This document shows, one piece after another, positions 1 to 11,403 of a DNA stretch of 64,000 nt. The translations under genes and the position numbers were made by a program. The notes beneath the pieces were generated by a model. The model was not told the origin of the DNA, did not search any database, and saw only the letters and a list, made by a program, of their open reading frames with translations. Source of the DNA: Terebella lapidaria (lineage: Eukaryota; Annelida; Polychaeta; Terebellida; Terebellidae); contig OX424564.1 of NCBI GenBank assembly GCA_949152475.1, forward strand, positions 26,286,165 through 26,350,164, in the 5' to 3' direction. Numbering within the stretch: position 1 is the first letter of the stretch; each line of letters starts with the position of its first letter.

Positions 1-978
1 GGGGGCTTTATCCCCAATCTACGAACAATTTGCACTAAACCTAATAGATTGGTTGTAATAATATGGTCGTAACCATATATTTAAACATACATTAAATGGT
101 CGTGGCTCATTTAATTTATTTCTCAGAATGCCGTTCATTGGAAAGTTGCTTTTGGATTGTTATACTGCACTTGTGCACCCTATTGTATAACGTCAACTTT
201 CTGTGTAGCCTATTGCTTTCATATACGAACCAATCACATCCTGTCATTGAGCCGCCTCTAGCAACCACAAAGGTCAAGGTAGTCGGGTGACTCGGCGCTG
301 GTTTTATTTTGGTTCCACCAGCGTGCACCTGTGATTTTCTAGCTCCGTTTGTTACGAGCGGTAGAAATTTGAAGGCAAGTGGAAGATCTGGGTTACAAGT
401 TCAAATTAGTGTGCAATTTCATTCTCATTTGATTTCCTATGGTTAAGATCCGGAATGACAATTGCTTATGACAAAAAATGTTCACTATGACACGTCATTT
501 GTTCTTTGATTATCATTTTGTACGACTGATAAACTGGTCATTATCACTGATTATAACATACATGGCCAGTCTCTGCTTATACACAGTAGTTTGAAGAGGA
601 TGGACTTTGTCAGACAGCAAATGCCCTGGAAATATCCTAGCATTGATATACAATCAACTGGGCATTCGATTTGATCGAAAGCCCTAGGGCTTTTCGATCC
701 CATCGAAAGCCCTCCTGGATTTGTTTACGCCGTTCCGTTTACCTCCCTCCAAATCCGGAATATTTTGTAAACCATATTCAATTTTTAGAACAAATTACAA
801 GACATCTTATTCACTGCAATAGATCTACACTGAACTAGAACGATGATTGATAAATTTATAAAATTTTATTTAATAGATCTACAACATTTTCACATTAGTT
901 ACAAACAATTTTTATAATGAGTATATCTACTGTGATACACAATTGTCACCTGGCTTTGCTACCTCAACTTGTCAAGTC
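1..978. other. AT-rich intergenic DNA upstream of Crypton gene
   Basis: No supportable gene. The only structure seen is a short near-perfect palindrome around 671-697 (GATCGAAAGCCC / GGGCTTTTCGATC) followed by a second 'cgaaagccct' copy at about 704. The last 100 bases would be promoter or 5' UTR of the following gene, but no core promoter element could be assigned. Confidence 0.5.
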
Positions 979-3894
979 ATGGCTAGACGTGTTGAACACG
1001 GTGATATTGTTATTTACAAAAATCAACTGTGCACAGTCACTGAAGTGATACCAGTACTCGGATGGCATGAGTTCAAGGTCACAAATATAGTTTCTGGAGA
1101 AGTCATGAATGCCAAGAGAAGAGAACTGACATATCCAGAGCTGGCTGATCTAAGGGTGGAAGACCTTGGGTTCTTGAGTACTGAGGATTTCGAAGAACCG
1201 TTCAACAATGATGAGCAATTGCCTGTTGATAACGAAGCCCCAGCCCCCACGGGAGATCCGGAGCCTGTAGCTGCTGACGCTGAGCTCGAGGCCGGCCCTT
1301 CCACCTCGACTGAGCCGGACAGACGGGACGACATGGCGACGGCTGCTGTCACTGCTGAGCCCCCGGGTCGTTTTCGTGATGTGACAGACGACGACTTGGA
1401 TCGCCTCGAGAGAGAAAACACAAGTAAATCGACGGACAACCAAACTAAGTGGGCAATAAAAATGTTCCGAGGTGTGTAATTATCATGTATTTTATTTGTT
1501 TAGAAGGATAATATATGAATCGTGGGTCGATTTTTGAAAAGTACATTCAGAGACGCTGACATTTTGAGCATGGCGATGTTGTTGTTCGTTGACATTTGCA
1601 TAGAATATGCTAATGAACCAAGGCGGCCTGTGATTGGGCGAAAGTTTCTGGCCAGATAATGGCGACTTATCCGTTTCGAAATATCCACAAATATAGTGCA
1701 TATCCGCGGCCGATTTATCGAGAGAATCTGCTATGGATAATTATATCTTATCCATCACTCAAATCTACAATACCTCTTCTCTGCATTAACTAACCTGATT
1801 TGCGATGCACCATCTGTACAAACTCAGGAACTGCCGTTTTTTCATCAATCCTTGTCCACGCGACGTTGTCCTCACGCCGTCGGGTACTGTATTCCTTGGG
1901 CATGGCGGGGAAGCTGAACCGAGAGAAAGCGTGCACACGCGTAACGGTAGTTCGCTCGGAAATATACATTTGTCATTCCGATATCCAACCAAAATAAAGT
2001 TGTTTTCAGCAAGCCAACACATTGTCTTTCCTCTTGCTATACACGTTTCCACGTGACAACCCCACATTCCTTCGCAATAGGCTTGGAAACACCCACATAC
2101 AATGAAACAAAATCCAACCAGCGCCGTTCAAAACTCAACCGTCTCTGAATGCCGCGATTTGAATAATTTAAGGGGTCATGTCAAAACGTACTAGTAACAG
2201 AATGGCTTTCAATGCACCTGTGTCGAACCACACACACAAAATTCCCAGATGATTTAATTAAATACATTTTTCCAACAGAGTGGTTGGTTAGTCGTAACTC
2301 CGATGTCAGCTTTGAGTCGGCAGATCCGGCTCTACTGGATCAACTACTGGCCTCATTTTACGCTGCCGTGAAACCCGGTCAGATATCTGAATCCCTGTCC
2401 TACTCCAAATCATCATACGTCAACATTCGTGCGGCCCTCAATCGCCATCTACGTGCCCCGCCCCACTGTAGAAACATCAACATAATGACAGGTGATATAG
2501 GCCCCCATGCATAGGCCTATATACTGATGCTTATATGGCTAGGCTATATAGCCCATTGATCAATGCCTTCATGCCTAAATTCATAAGCCTACATCATAAT
2601 AAAAATCAATCCAATGAATACATAAAAACAACAATAAATAAATAAAGAAACAACATTTTATTCCACTCAATTTGGCTCACAAGTAAGACTATATTTTTTG
2701 TCATTCATTATTTATATGCGGGCAATCCAGACACCATCTTCAAGAGGAGCAACAGTGTGTTCACTGGTATTATCCGGTCAATGAGAAAGCAGGGGCTGGA
2801 CAAAACTGAACACAAGGCTGCAATATCTGATGTCGACTTCGACAAACTCTACACGACGGAGACCCTGAGCAACAACACTCCATGGTCACTCCTGTACAAA
2901 GTGTACTTCGAGGTGTCTCTCCATTTCTGTCGTCGTGGGCGTGAAGGACTGAGGGAGCTCCGTCCGGAATCTTTCACTTTCTCAACTGATGAGAACAACG
3001 CCGAGTACGCTGAGATGGCGTATCATGAGTTCGAAAAACGAAAAACTGGAACAGACAAAATCACAAACGAGAAACAAGTAAATTATCAATATCCATTTCC
3101 TTTCATTCACATATCAGCATGGCAGCAAACATGCGTTGCCCCTTTTCCTGTTACTATTAGATATATTAAATTACCTCATCACCCTTTTACAGGGTCGGAT
3201 GTATGCACAGCCTGGTCCGCGATGTCCCTTGACAAGCCTGAGGAAGTACATGAACCTTCGAAACAAAAGCTGTGAAGCATTTTTCCAGTTTCCCAAGCGG
3301 AACTGGAAGGCAGGCGATGAGATCTGGTTCAATAACCAGCCGATGGGGAAAAACAGCCTAGGAGAGATGATGTCCCGCATTAGCAAGGCAGCTGGCTTGA
3401 GTCGCACATATACAAACCACTGCATCAGAGCCACAGCCATAACACGACTTTGCCAAGCGGGTGTTGACAGCACCGCAGTCACAACTATCTCCGGTCACAA
3501 ATCCGTCGAGTCGTTGAAGCCATACTTGGCTGGCCCATCTTCAGTCCAGAAGAGAGCCATGTCTAAGATTCTGAGCACCCCTTCGCAAAATGTATCAGTC
3601 CCGCTCCCAGTCAGTCCACCTGTTCCTTTGTCAGAGATCCACGCTCCGATGTCTGGCACAGATGCCCGTCATGCTGGGTCATTCACACTCCCACCGTCAG
3701 GGGTTTTTCCACAGGTTCCATTCCAACCTTTGCAAGGGGTGCAGGGAGTAGGCCCCAATGCTCTTCAGGTACCAGCAGTCCAGCATGCAGTTCAGCACGC
3801 AGTTCACATGCCCGCACAACTTTCCTTCACTGGAGCCACATTCAACGGCAATGTGAACATTTATACATGCAACCAAACCTGTGCACCAAAGTGA
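979..3894 (+). CDS. Crypton/DUF3504-type tyrosine recombinase, four exons
   Basis: Predicted exons 979-1471, 2279-2491, 2731-3077 and 3193-3894 join in phase to 585 codons (584 aa) without an internal stop. Each intron starts GT and ends AG. The protein has an N-terminal small domain (GDIVIYKNQLCTVTEV, residues ~5-55) that looks SH3/Tudor-like, an acidic linker, a SAM-like core-binding region (WAIKMFREWLVSRN, spanning the exon 1/2 join), and a catalytic domain. Catalytic signatures: Arg in RRGREGLREL (~303), HxxR in NHCIRAT (~425), SGHKS (~450) and KPYL (~461). This matches the R-H-R-H-Y plan of Crypton recombinases and their ZMYM/QRICH1-type domesticated relatives. The C-terminal ~100 residues are Pro/Gln/Val-rich. 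Start: ATG at 979; upstream in-frame codons lack an ATG. No flanking terminal repeats were seen, as expected for Cryptons. It could be an active element or a domesticated gene; the sequence alone cannot tell. Confidence 0.85.
1472..2278 (+). other. Intron 1 of the Crypton gene
   Basis: GT at 1472 (CGAG|GTGTGT) and AG at 2277-2278 after a T-rich tract. The short open frames inside this intron have no recognisable homology or codon character. Confidence 0.7.
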
Positions 3895-4335
3895 TTCTAT
3901 GATGATCGCTCAATGAATAAGGTTTTTTGCAGTTTCAATCTGCCGCAATTCTTTACCAGTTCATAAGCTGTATGTTTGTAGGCATATGCTATATAAGCCG
4001 TCGTCTATTCGATCACAAATAAATGATCAGCTTTTCGCATTGTGTCTGTTTAGCACTATCACCTAGTGGACTCCTTTGAGACGCTCCCTCATTACGTCAT
4101 CGTCGGTGGCGGAGGGGGTGAAAAGGAACAGCGCTTCTGCATCTTGACAGTCGATCAATAATTTCACGTTATATTGCGTTTCTACCCTGGACAGCCTCTG
4201 AGTCACCTGAGTTCGGGCGGTCTTGCTGTTCGACCCGGCGTTATCGAGTGCAAAATTATAGCCAGAAATCGGTGTGATTTTCTTCTTTTCTTTGTTTTAT
4301 CAGGCATAAAATCAAGAACAAGTGATTTATGTTAT
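3895..4335. other. 3' UTR and intergenic DNA after the Crypton gene
   Basis: A candidate AATAAA polyadenylation signal lies at about 4017-4022, some 120 bases after the stop codon at 3892-3894. Nothing else supportable. Confidence 0.45.
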
Positions 4336-4505
4336 AATAGGGATTAATCCTGCATTCTCGGGCATTGCAGTCCTACAAACAATCTCGGGTAAAATGACTC
4401 TGTCAAAAGCCCTCCGTCGCTTCGCTCCGTCGGGCTATTGACGTTGTCATTTTCCCCTCGATTGTTTGTAGGACTGCAATGCCCTCGAACGCAGGCTCAA
4501 TCCCT
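4336..4505. repeat. Fold-back inverted repeat (~75-bp arms)
   Basis: The left arm (about 4336-4412, containing GGCATTGCAGTCCTACAAAC) is the reverse complement of the right arm (about 4430-4505, containing GTTTGTAGGACTGCAATGCC), with a short G/C-rich loop around 4413-4432. The arms differ at several positions. This is typical of a small MITE or fold-back element; no target duplication was identified. Confidence 0.85.
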
Positions 4506-5886
4506 AAATTACGATGGGGGAAACAGAATTGCCCACTTAATTGAACATGTGCTCCTAGATCCCTAAAATACCGGCTCTGGCTGTCAATGACGTAATAGTG
4601 GCATACAACTGAATATATCACCCAACAACTAAGTCCTATATTTATATTTTCAGGTTTGGGACCTACATGCCAACTTGATTCATGTGTCATAGAAATAAAC
4701 AAATCTGCTCATCTATCCCACCGAAAGGCAGCTAAGAGGCTGAGGACCAATGCAAATATTTTTGGAAGTGTTGTTTCCATACCATCTGGCATCACCATGC
4801 CACTTCACCATTATTTCAAATCATGGTTCACATTGAGTTGGTTAAGGGGCAGATTAAGTGGAGAAATGTCATGTCAGAAATGGGAAGGGTAAAATTTAAA
4901 AACAGTCAAAAAGGTTAATAGACCCCCAATGTCCGGCCCAAAAAGATCTATGAGTTATGAAGGAAGCAACAAAACTGTTTGTTTCCACAGTGTTTCATTT
5001 GTAACGTCATATGTGGCAAAATACAGTAGAATTTAGTGACTATTGCAGGTACGAGTTGCATGGCGGTTTCAGCCTATTTCCTGAATTTTACATCATGGAA
5101 TTAAAAAACACATAAGACTGCATGCCGCCCGAGAGTTAGATTTTGAGAATTTGTACAATATAACATATTTAGTGTGCATGGAAAACATACCTTTTTTGCT
5201 GAACATGGGGGCAGCCATGTTGGAAGTCCAGCAGGCACTTCTTTTTACATTAACCCTTTACCCAACATATCAAGTGAACATGTGCTAATGCAATAAAATT
5301 AATAATGCAATAATGCCACACATTTTTCATTCTTGCATACTAGGCCAAACAAAACACTTTGACACATCGGAAATTGATGGACACTGGTGATATAGTGCTG
5401 ATATGAACTGTTAATTTTCTTGTTACTGGGGTGAGGGGGGGGGGGTGTTTACACTCTTTCGGAACATCATAATTTCCTTTCGGTTTGGAAACCCACATGA
5501 TTTTCCTCCTCAATGCATGATTCTGTGAAATTCATTGACAACATGTGTGTTATTTTTATATTTGACAGAAATGTAATAACATAAATGGTAACATACGAAA
5601 TATTATGGAATTGTTCTTTTCTGTTTGGTACAATATTTATTAAGGCGGTAACAACAATTTTTCCACACTAGGTATTCTCTTCACATTATCCAAATAATTC
5701 CACACGGAAATTCCACACATAAACGTGTATAGAAATGTTTGGTTTGGCCATATTATAAATACGGAAATTTGGGGTATGCTTTCAAAAGGGCACTACCATG
5801 ATAATGGTAGCATTACAGCACTAAACAATTGCAGGGGCACATGTTCAACTGATTCCTTACGTGTACAACTGTAATGGTACCTGTTA
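4506..5886. other. Noncoding DNA between Crypton and Mutator/YqaJ genes
   Basis: No convincing coding region. AT-rich, with a G-run at about 5434-5445. This stretch lies downstream of both convergent genes. Confidence 0.5.
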
Positions 5887-8800
5887 CTATAAGAGCTGCA
5901 GGTCTCCCTCCAGGAAGTCCTTGTGGAGATTGGTCAGCTGGACGGGCTCAGCCTCTCCGTCGTACTGGACGAGGAATGAGCCGCTTGATGACTTGTCCTG
6001 GATATGGGAAAGATCGCTTTCATGGATGCCAAATTTCTACCATTCACGGGCAATAAGCACATCAAATAACACAGCACGGCAATGTTCTTGGATGTTACTC
6101 TCGAAATTAGATTCTATTGAATCATTTCATTCATTTCATATGGTCTGGATTTCATGTGACATATATGTAAACGCAATTGTAGGATTATCGTCATTTGTTC
6201 TGTGTTCAGTATAATTGTGCATAGAAGAAAAATGTATGAACATGATGTCATCTTTATGAAGCAAACATGCAAGTCATGTAACATTGCTCCTTACTAGTAA
6301 TGTAGGTTTAAATATGTACCAGTGAACCATCTCAGTGTGGCTCCATCCTTCCACTTGTGCCGGATCTTCCTGCCAACATAGGGCGGTGTGCTGGATGAAG
6401 ATCTGCAATATTGGTAACGAGGAACATAATTGGCATTTTCTTTAGAAATAACATTTGCACTAGTACTGATACTACTGCAAAGGACCTGGCGAGCTGACTG
6501 TGACAGAACTGAATTCTTGACAAACACATAAATGAATTTCCATGCGAAAATATTCCATGCGAAAATAGTTCAACCCCACATTATCCAGAACCCACCTTGA
6601 GAGGATTGGCACGTGGCTGCAAGTGGAAGGGGGGACTCCCTGGAGAGGCGCAGACAGGCCAGTCTGGCCGCTTTGGCTGGGTCCTGCCTGTGGCGACGAG
6701 GGGCCTGACAGGCGTGTGTGCCCCTCAGTTTGCTGGGGTCATCGGGGACCGGGGTGGGCTAGTCACTGCCGGTAGTGCCTTGGCGGCAGGAAGAGTCCTG
6801 TGGTGGGGACGTGGTACTGGGCAAGGTCGGCGAGAGAAGCAGCTGTTTCCTCTTGACGTGACGAGGAGGTTGTCGTCTTGCTACTTCCTCCCGACGCTTG
6901 CCCGTCCTGGCTGATGCAGCCCGCCTGCCGTGGCTCACAGGAAGGTTGGGGAGCTACAATGAAATAAAAATGAATTGTTATAGGTAACAACGGACATACA
7001 TATTGCCGTTTATGTACTACACATGTATATACAGGTACTATATACTGGTATCAATCAGCATATTTCACGTTGTATTGAACATAATGCCTAGGAATACACA
7101 CTGCGGGTGGCTCCCGTATTCCCGGGACCTTTCCATGCCGAGGGCATGCCAGTTCTGGCAGGACTGCCTCATGGTAAAAGTGCTTCAACCTGGGAAGCAT
7201 GACCTCGGACCACATGTCATCGTCCCTTTGAACCCTCTCTACGAATCTATCATATGGATTCACTCGGCGAAACATAATGTCACACCATGAGGTTCCATAC
7301 ACCTGCATTTGTCCTTGAATCTCGTAGTGGAATGCATGGTTCTTTTTCAAAGAGAGGGCACCACCAGGGCCAATACCTACGGGAAACTGCCGGTTGAGAC
7401 GAGCTGCTTCGGCGATGAGGGAGCTGCTGTTCAGTAGGACGTGCTTGACCTCCAGCAAGCCTGCAACACCATCCTCGGTAACCAGCCTGTCAGCACTCGC
7501 AGCAAGGAACGGTAATTCCCTGTGGATGGCTAGGCCAGATTCCTCAAGTGTCACAACCTTGCCTTCAGCCTCCTTCACTTGCTTGTACTCCAGGGCTGCG
7601 TAACGCTCCTGATTGCTGCCCAGGCGTGTGAATTTGTTGCCACGGAACTGAGTGTACAGAAGCTGTCGTACTGGAGGCCCCTGGGGTGTCGAAGTCCTGC
7701 GGCACACCACCTTACCAAAGTTAGAGGCCGTCAGCCTCTTTCGCCACTCCTCAAACCACCGCTCATTCGAGCTCTGACCTTTGGTCTCCACCTCTATCTT
7801 CCCAGCTGCTGCCGCAGTAACTTTAACACGAGTCTCATAGTACGACTTTTTCTGTACCTCCAATTCCTGTGGACTTACATCCAGGAGGACCTGGGAACTC
7901 TCAGGACCGTACGACAGCCTGGCCTTCTTGGATGTCATCTGTACCTGCCTGGAGCGCTTGCGCTTGTGGGCTCCCCCACGCACCTCTGGACGTTTTTTGA
8001 AAGCAGCTGTCCCAACCCGGCGCAACAACACCTTATGGCTGTGATCCCAGAAATGAAACCCAGCACGCCTGCCAGTACAGGACTCATAGCACCTTGGCCC
8101 CCATGACACACCTAAATTCTTGCGCAACGCAGCGCCATAGCATCTTGTGCCCCATGAACCTCTCTGACACCTGTTGATCACCTTACCACCATCAAACTTT
8201 GACCTCAAAGCCATACACGACTCCACCACATTGGTGGTAAAATTATTGATGAGGGCAGATGACTTCTTGGCAAGGCGATCTAGGATGGGCATCACATCAG
8301 CCAGTAGCTCAGTGTGTATTTCCCCAGTGGTTGGCAAGGCGACACGCGCCTCTTCTTCTTCCTCCTCCTTCGAACCTTCCAGCCACAGACAGACTGGAAA
8401 CACACTGTCTGAGACGTCACCATCCACTGGGGAAACATCCTGCAAATCAATGGGTAGAGCACCCGTAGCTTTACCGGCAGGCCGCTTCTTACAGAAGTCG
8501 GAACAGTTCGAGTGATTGCCAAGGACATGATGAATGCTATTCCTGATGTCCTTGGCAAGCAACCGAACAGCTTGTAACCTGTCAGGCATGCCGGACCGTA
8601 TCCTGATGGCACACCTGACACCAGACACCAGGCGGATGCGCTGCTGCTTCGTCAAACCATGTCGGCCTTTGTACTTGGGGTTATCCTCAACAAGTTTCTC
8701 TAAGGAACCCCGCAGACACTTGCAAGCATGATTTGCACATTCCTCCTTCACCAAGTGCCTGCACCACAAAGGCCCTTTCTCCTGTAGGGTAGCCAGTACG

Positions 8801-11403
8801 GAGCTGTCACCATCTGCGATGAGTCTCATGTATCGCAACCCATACTTACCTTCACAGCACTGGAAGCCTTCCAGGATAATGTCAGCCTCCATAGCCTGAC
8901 TGCTCTCCTGCCAATTCTTGAAACACTCGTGCTTCGGAGCTTCCCTGCTGTAACTGTCTGCAAGTGTACATACCTGGCATGTTTTGTTGCGAATGCCAAC
9001 ATGCAAGAGCCGACCAGTGGCAGCACCCACAATGATGGCCACGCCTCCAAGAGCATTGTAAGAATGTTTGTGACTTCGTTTAGACCAACCACCATCAGCG
9101 AGGACAGTGATGGCTGGCACCCCTTCATGGAAATCACCTCTCTCTATAGCAAGCTCCTTCTCTAGGCGGGCTGCTTCAGTAATTTCAGCACTGAGCAACT
9201 CATCCCACTGTTTGCCTATCACTGACTCTAGCTTCGTGAACGTGTGAGAGGACATACCTGGCATTCCGAGCGTAGCACAAACTTCCGATAGCTGAGAACA
9301 TCCACCTCCCGTCACTATTTGACCCCACGCAGCTCGAACATTCACATCATCACCCTGCAACATATCTTAAGGCGGTGACTGACCTAGTTCTTTTGTCTAG
9401 GGGTCAGGTCATGTTATTGTCACCGACTTGTGCTCAGATTTTTTGGAAGGAAGATCAACACAGGTAAGAAAAATGCAATTTCTGCTACATAACGCATATA
9501 TATAATAACTGAGGGGGATGATACGATGTTCGAGATACTACCACAAATTTATGTACTTCACAAATATTTGTAGGGGCTGAAATTCACCAGAAATAAGGTT
9601 TCTTCCATCAATGTTTACCCCAATTTTGACACGATGATCACGTTCATGGTCATTTTCAATAAATTCTGCACATTGTTTTTCCATAATATGTACACGGGAG
9701 TTAAGATAATCATCTCATGTTTTATATATCCTGCGCATACGCACCAATATATTGTATTTTTTCACTTATTCCTAAATCACTATACACGCTTGTCGTGTCA
9801 CCGATTTGAGTCAAGCGTCACCGACTTAAGATGTTATCTTTCCAGAAAAGGACTGGTATCTCTCCACGAAAAAAGGCAAAAAGCATTAGCCACCGCCGAT
9901 GTTCAATCAACGGTATGCATTGTAACATCATAATGCAAATGTTTATATTATTTCCTTTCCATATCCTTGTCATCATATTCGGAAAATTAGCAAAATTAAC
10001 ATGTACACTATACATACTCATAATACGTGGACATGCGTAAATTATTTCCATAGTCCCATCGTTTGTTCATTCAGGAATCATGGCAGGAAATAAAGCTGTA
10101 CCTGTCCAATCAGGTGTGCACGTACAAACTGCGAAGATAGCAATGCGACAATGACGCACCGACGGGGTCCGACTCGGCTACAGAATCGGGGGATGATTTG
10201 GAAATCATTGTGTCTGATGGAAAGAGTGTTTCGGGGAACGATGAACTGCACAATATATTGTTGCGTACGGTCCACGATACCACGAATATGATATCGCTAT
10301 AACCGTACGCGATAACACCTTTCCTGAGAACTCATTGTACAGTTCAACTCATTCAACCAGTGGGTATGTTATACCCAAAATGTAAACCTAAGTCGGTGAC
10401 GCTTGACTCAAATCGGTGACACGACAAGCATGTGGAATAATTTAGGAATAACTGAAAAACTACAAGATATTAGCGCATATGCGCAGGGTGTATGAAATAT
10501 GAGATGATTATCTTAACTCCCGTGTACAGAATATCGAAATACAATGTGCAGAATTTATTGAAAATGACCATGAACGTTATCATCGTGTCAAAATTGGGGT
10601 AAACATTGATGGAAGAAACCTTATTTCGGGGGAATTTCAGCGCCTACAAATATTTGTGAAGTACATAAATTTGTAGTAGTATCTCGGACATCGTATCATC
10701 CCCCTCAGTTATTATATATATGCGTTATGTAGCAGAAATTGCATTTTTCTTACCTTGTGTTGATCTTCCTTCCAACAAATCTGAGCACAAGTCGGTGACA
10801 ATAACATGACCTGACCCCTAGACAAAAGAACTAGGTCAGTCACCGCCTTAAGATATGTTGCAGGGTGTCATACGCCTTCTGAGCAACTACCTGGACCTGC
10901 TCAGAGGTATCCATGGAAATTACCTTCTGACACCCCTGACACCTTACCTGCAACACGGAGGCCAGACCCTTACGACCTACCTCGCCCAAGAATGAGACAG
11001 GCAATCCCCCAATGGCCACTAGACACTGGCAAGGTGCACATGCCACACAGTGTGACACAACACTAACAAAATTAGTGCCAATCATTGACAGGTCAACAAG
11101 ACGATACCCATCACGGTGACCAGAGGCAGTCAGTGCGGACGTCTTCACAAAGGTACAGCGTAGTGAAGACCCGCTCTTCTCAATGCGGTACGTGGCACGA
11201 GGCATAGGTATGCGACTTGTCTCCTCCTTAGAGAAGCGCAAGCCAGGGCCAACTGTACACCTGTACTGGTGTACCACATTTGAGGTAGGTGTGGGAGCCT
11301 TCCGTTTGTCAAGTAGCCGTTTGTACCTATGTAAAAAACGGAAATGAGACAAAGCACGTGACTGGAATCCTGTTGCCCGTCCAAACCGGGGCCAGCGACC
11401 CAT
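5887..11403 (-). CDS. Mutator-like transposase / YqaJ nuclease fusion gene, split by a transposon
   Basis: Coding runs from ATG 11403 to 10868 and resumes at 9346 down to 7102; between these lies an inserted DNA transposon. Without the insertion and one 4-bp target copy, this exon is 2,781 nt, exactly 927 codons. Residues ~120-450 match the Mutator-like transposase domain: LADGGW (first Asp), LIADGDSSV (second Asp), then CRHLVKEECANHACKCL. The C-terminal third matches YqaJ/lambda-exonuclease nucleases: RLTASNFGKV, LAASADRLV, LLEVKHV and HYEIQGQMQVYG supply the D, E-x-K and Q positions. Further exons predicted at 6732-6596, 6402-6320 and 6036-5887 encode a Pro/Ser-rich linker and a Tudor/SH3-like end module (YVGRKIRHKWKDG, LVQYDGEAEP, FLEGDLQLL, stop). 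A splice acceptor (ttcag) lies just upstream of the ATG at ~11419. The junction of the last two exons does not close in phase, so the 3' end may carry a lesion. As it stands the insertion disrupts the protein. Confidence 0.85.
6596..6953 (-). other. GC-rich linker exon region, boundaries uncertain
   Basis: Ends at a good donor (CAAG|GTGGGT, 6596/6595). An acceptor at 6954-6956 would open an exon with a stop at ~6759-6765 in either usable frame. An alternative acceptor (ccccag, exon start 6732) gives a 137-nt exon that joins in phase on both sides. The 6732 model is preferred on phase. The upstream frames encode basic or Ser/Thr-rich low-complexity sequence and may be alternative 3' ends. Confidence 0.5.
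9351..10867. mobile_element. CACCC-ended DNA transposon (copy 1), nonautonomous
   Basis: Long terminal inverted repeats at 9351-9830 and 10387-10867 begin CACCCTGCAACATATC and end with the exact complement. The insertion is flanked by a perfect direct repeat TCAT (9347-9350 and 10868-10871). Subterminal GTCACCGACTT motifs recur at both inner and outer ends. The ~550-bp centre holds only remnants: an exon-like segment near 9831-9911 followed by a donor, and a segment after ~10073 with an acidic frame (DSATESGDDLEIIVSDG) interrupted by a stop. No transposase was seen, so it depends on another copy. The 4-bp duplication and CAC ends would fit the CMC/Chapaev group, but this is inference. It interrupts the Mutator/YqaJ gene. 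Confidence 0.93.

Noticed and set aside
943..978. Upstream start for the Crypton protein
   Set aside because: The extension has no ATG; the first ATG of the frame is at 979.
6597..6914. Plus-strand 105-aa protein
   Set aside because: Antisense to the GC-rich linker exon of the Mutator/YqaJ gene.
7051..9363. Viral gene, because YqaJ is often named a viral recombinase
   Set aside because: The domain is fused to a Mutator-like transposase, flanked by introns and embedded in animal DNA; the name alone is not evidence of a virus.
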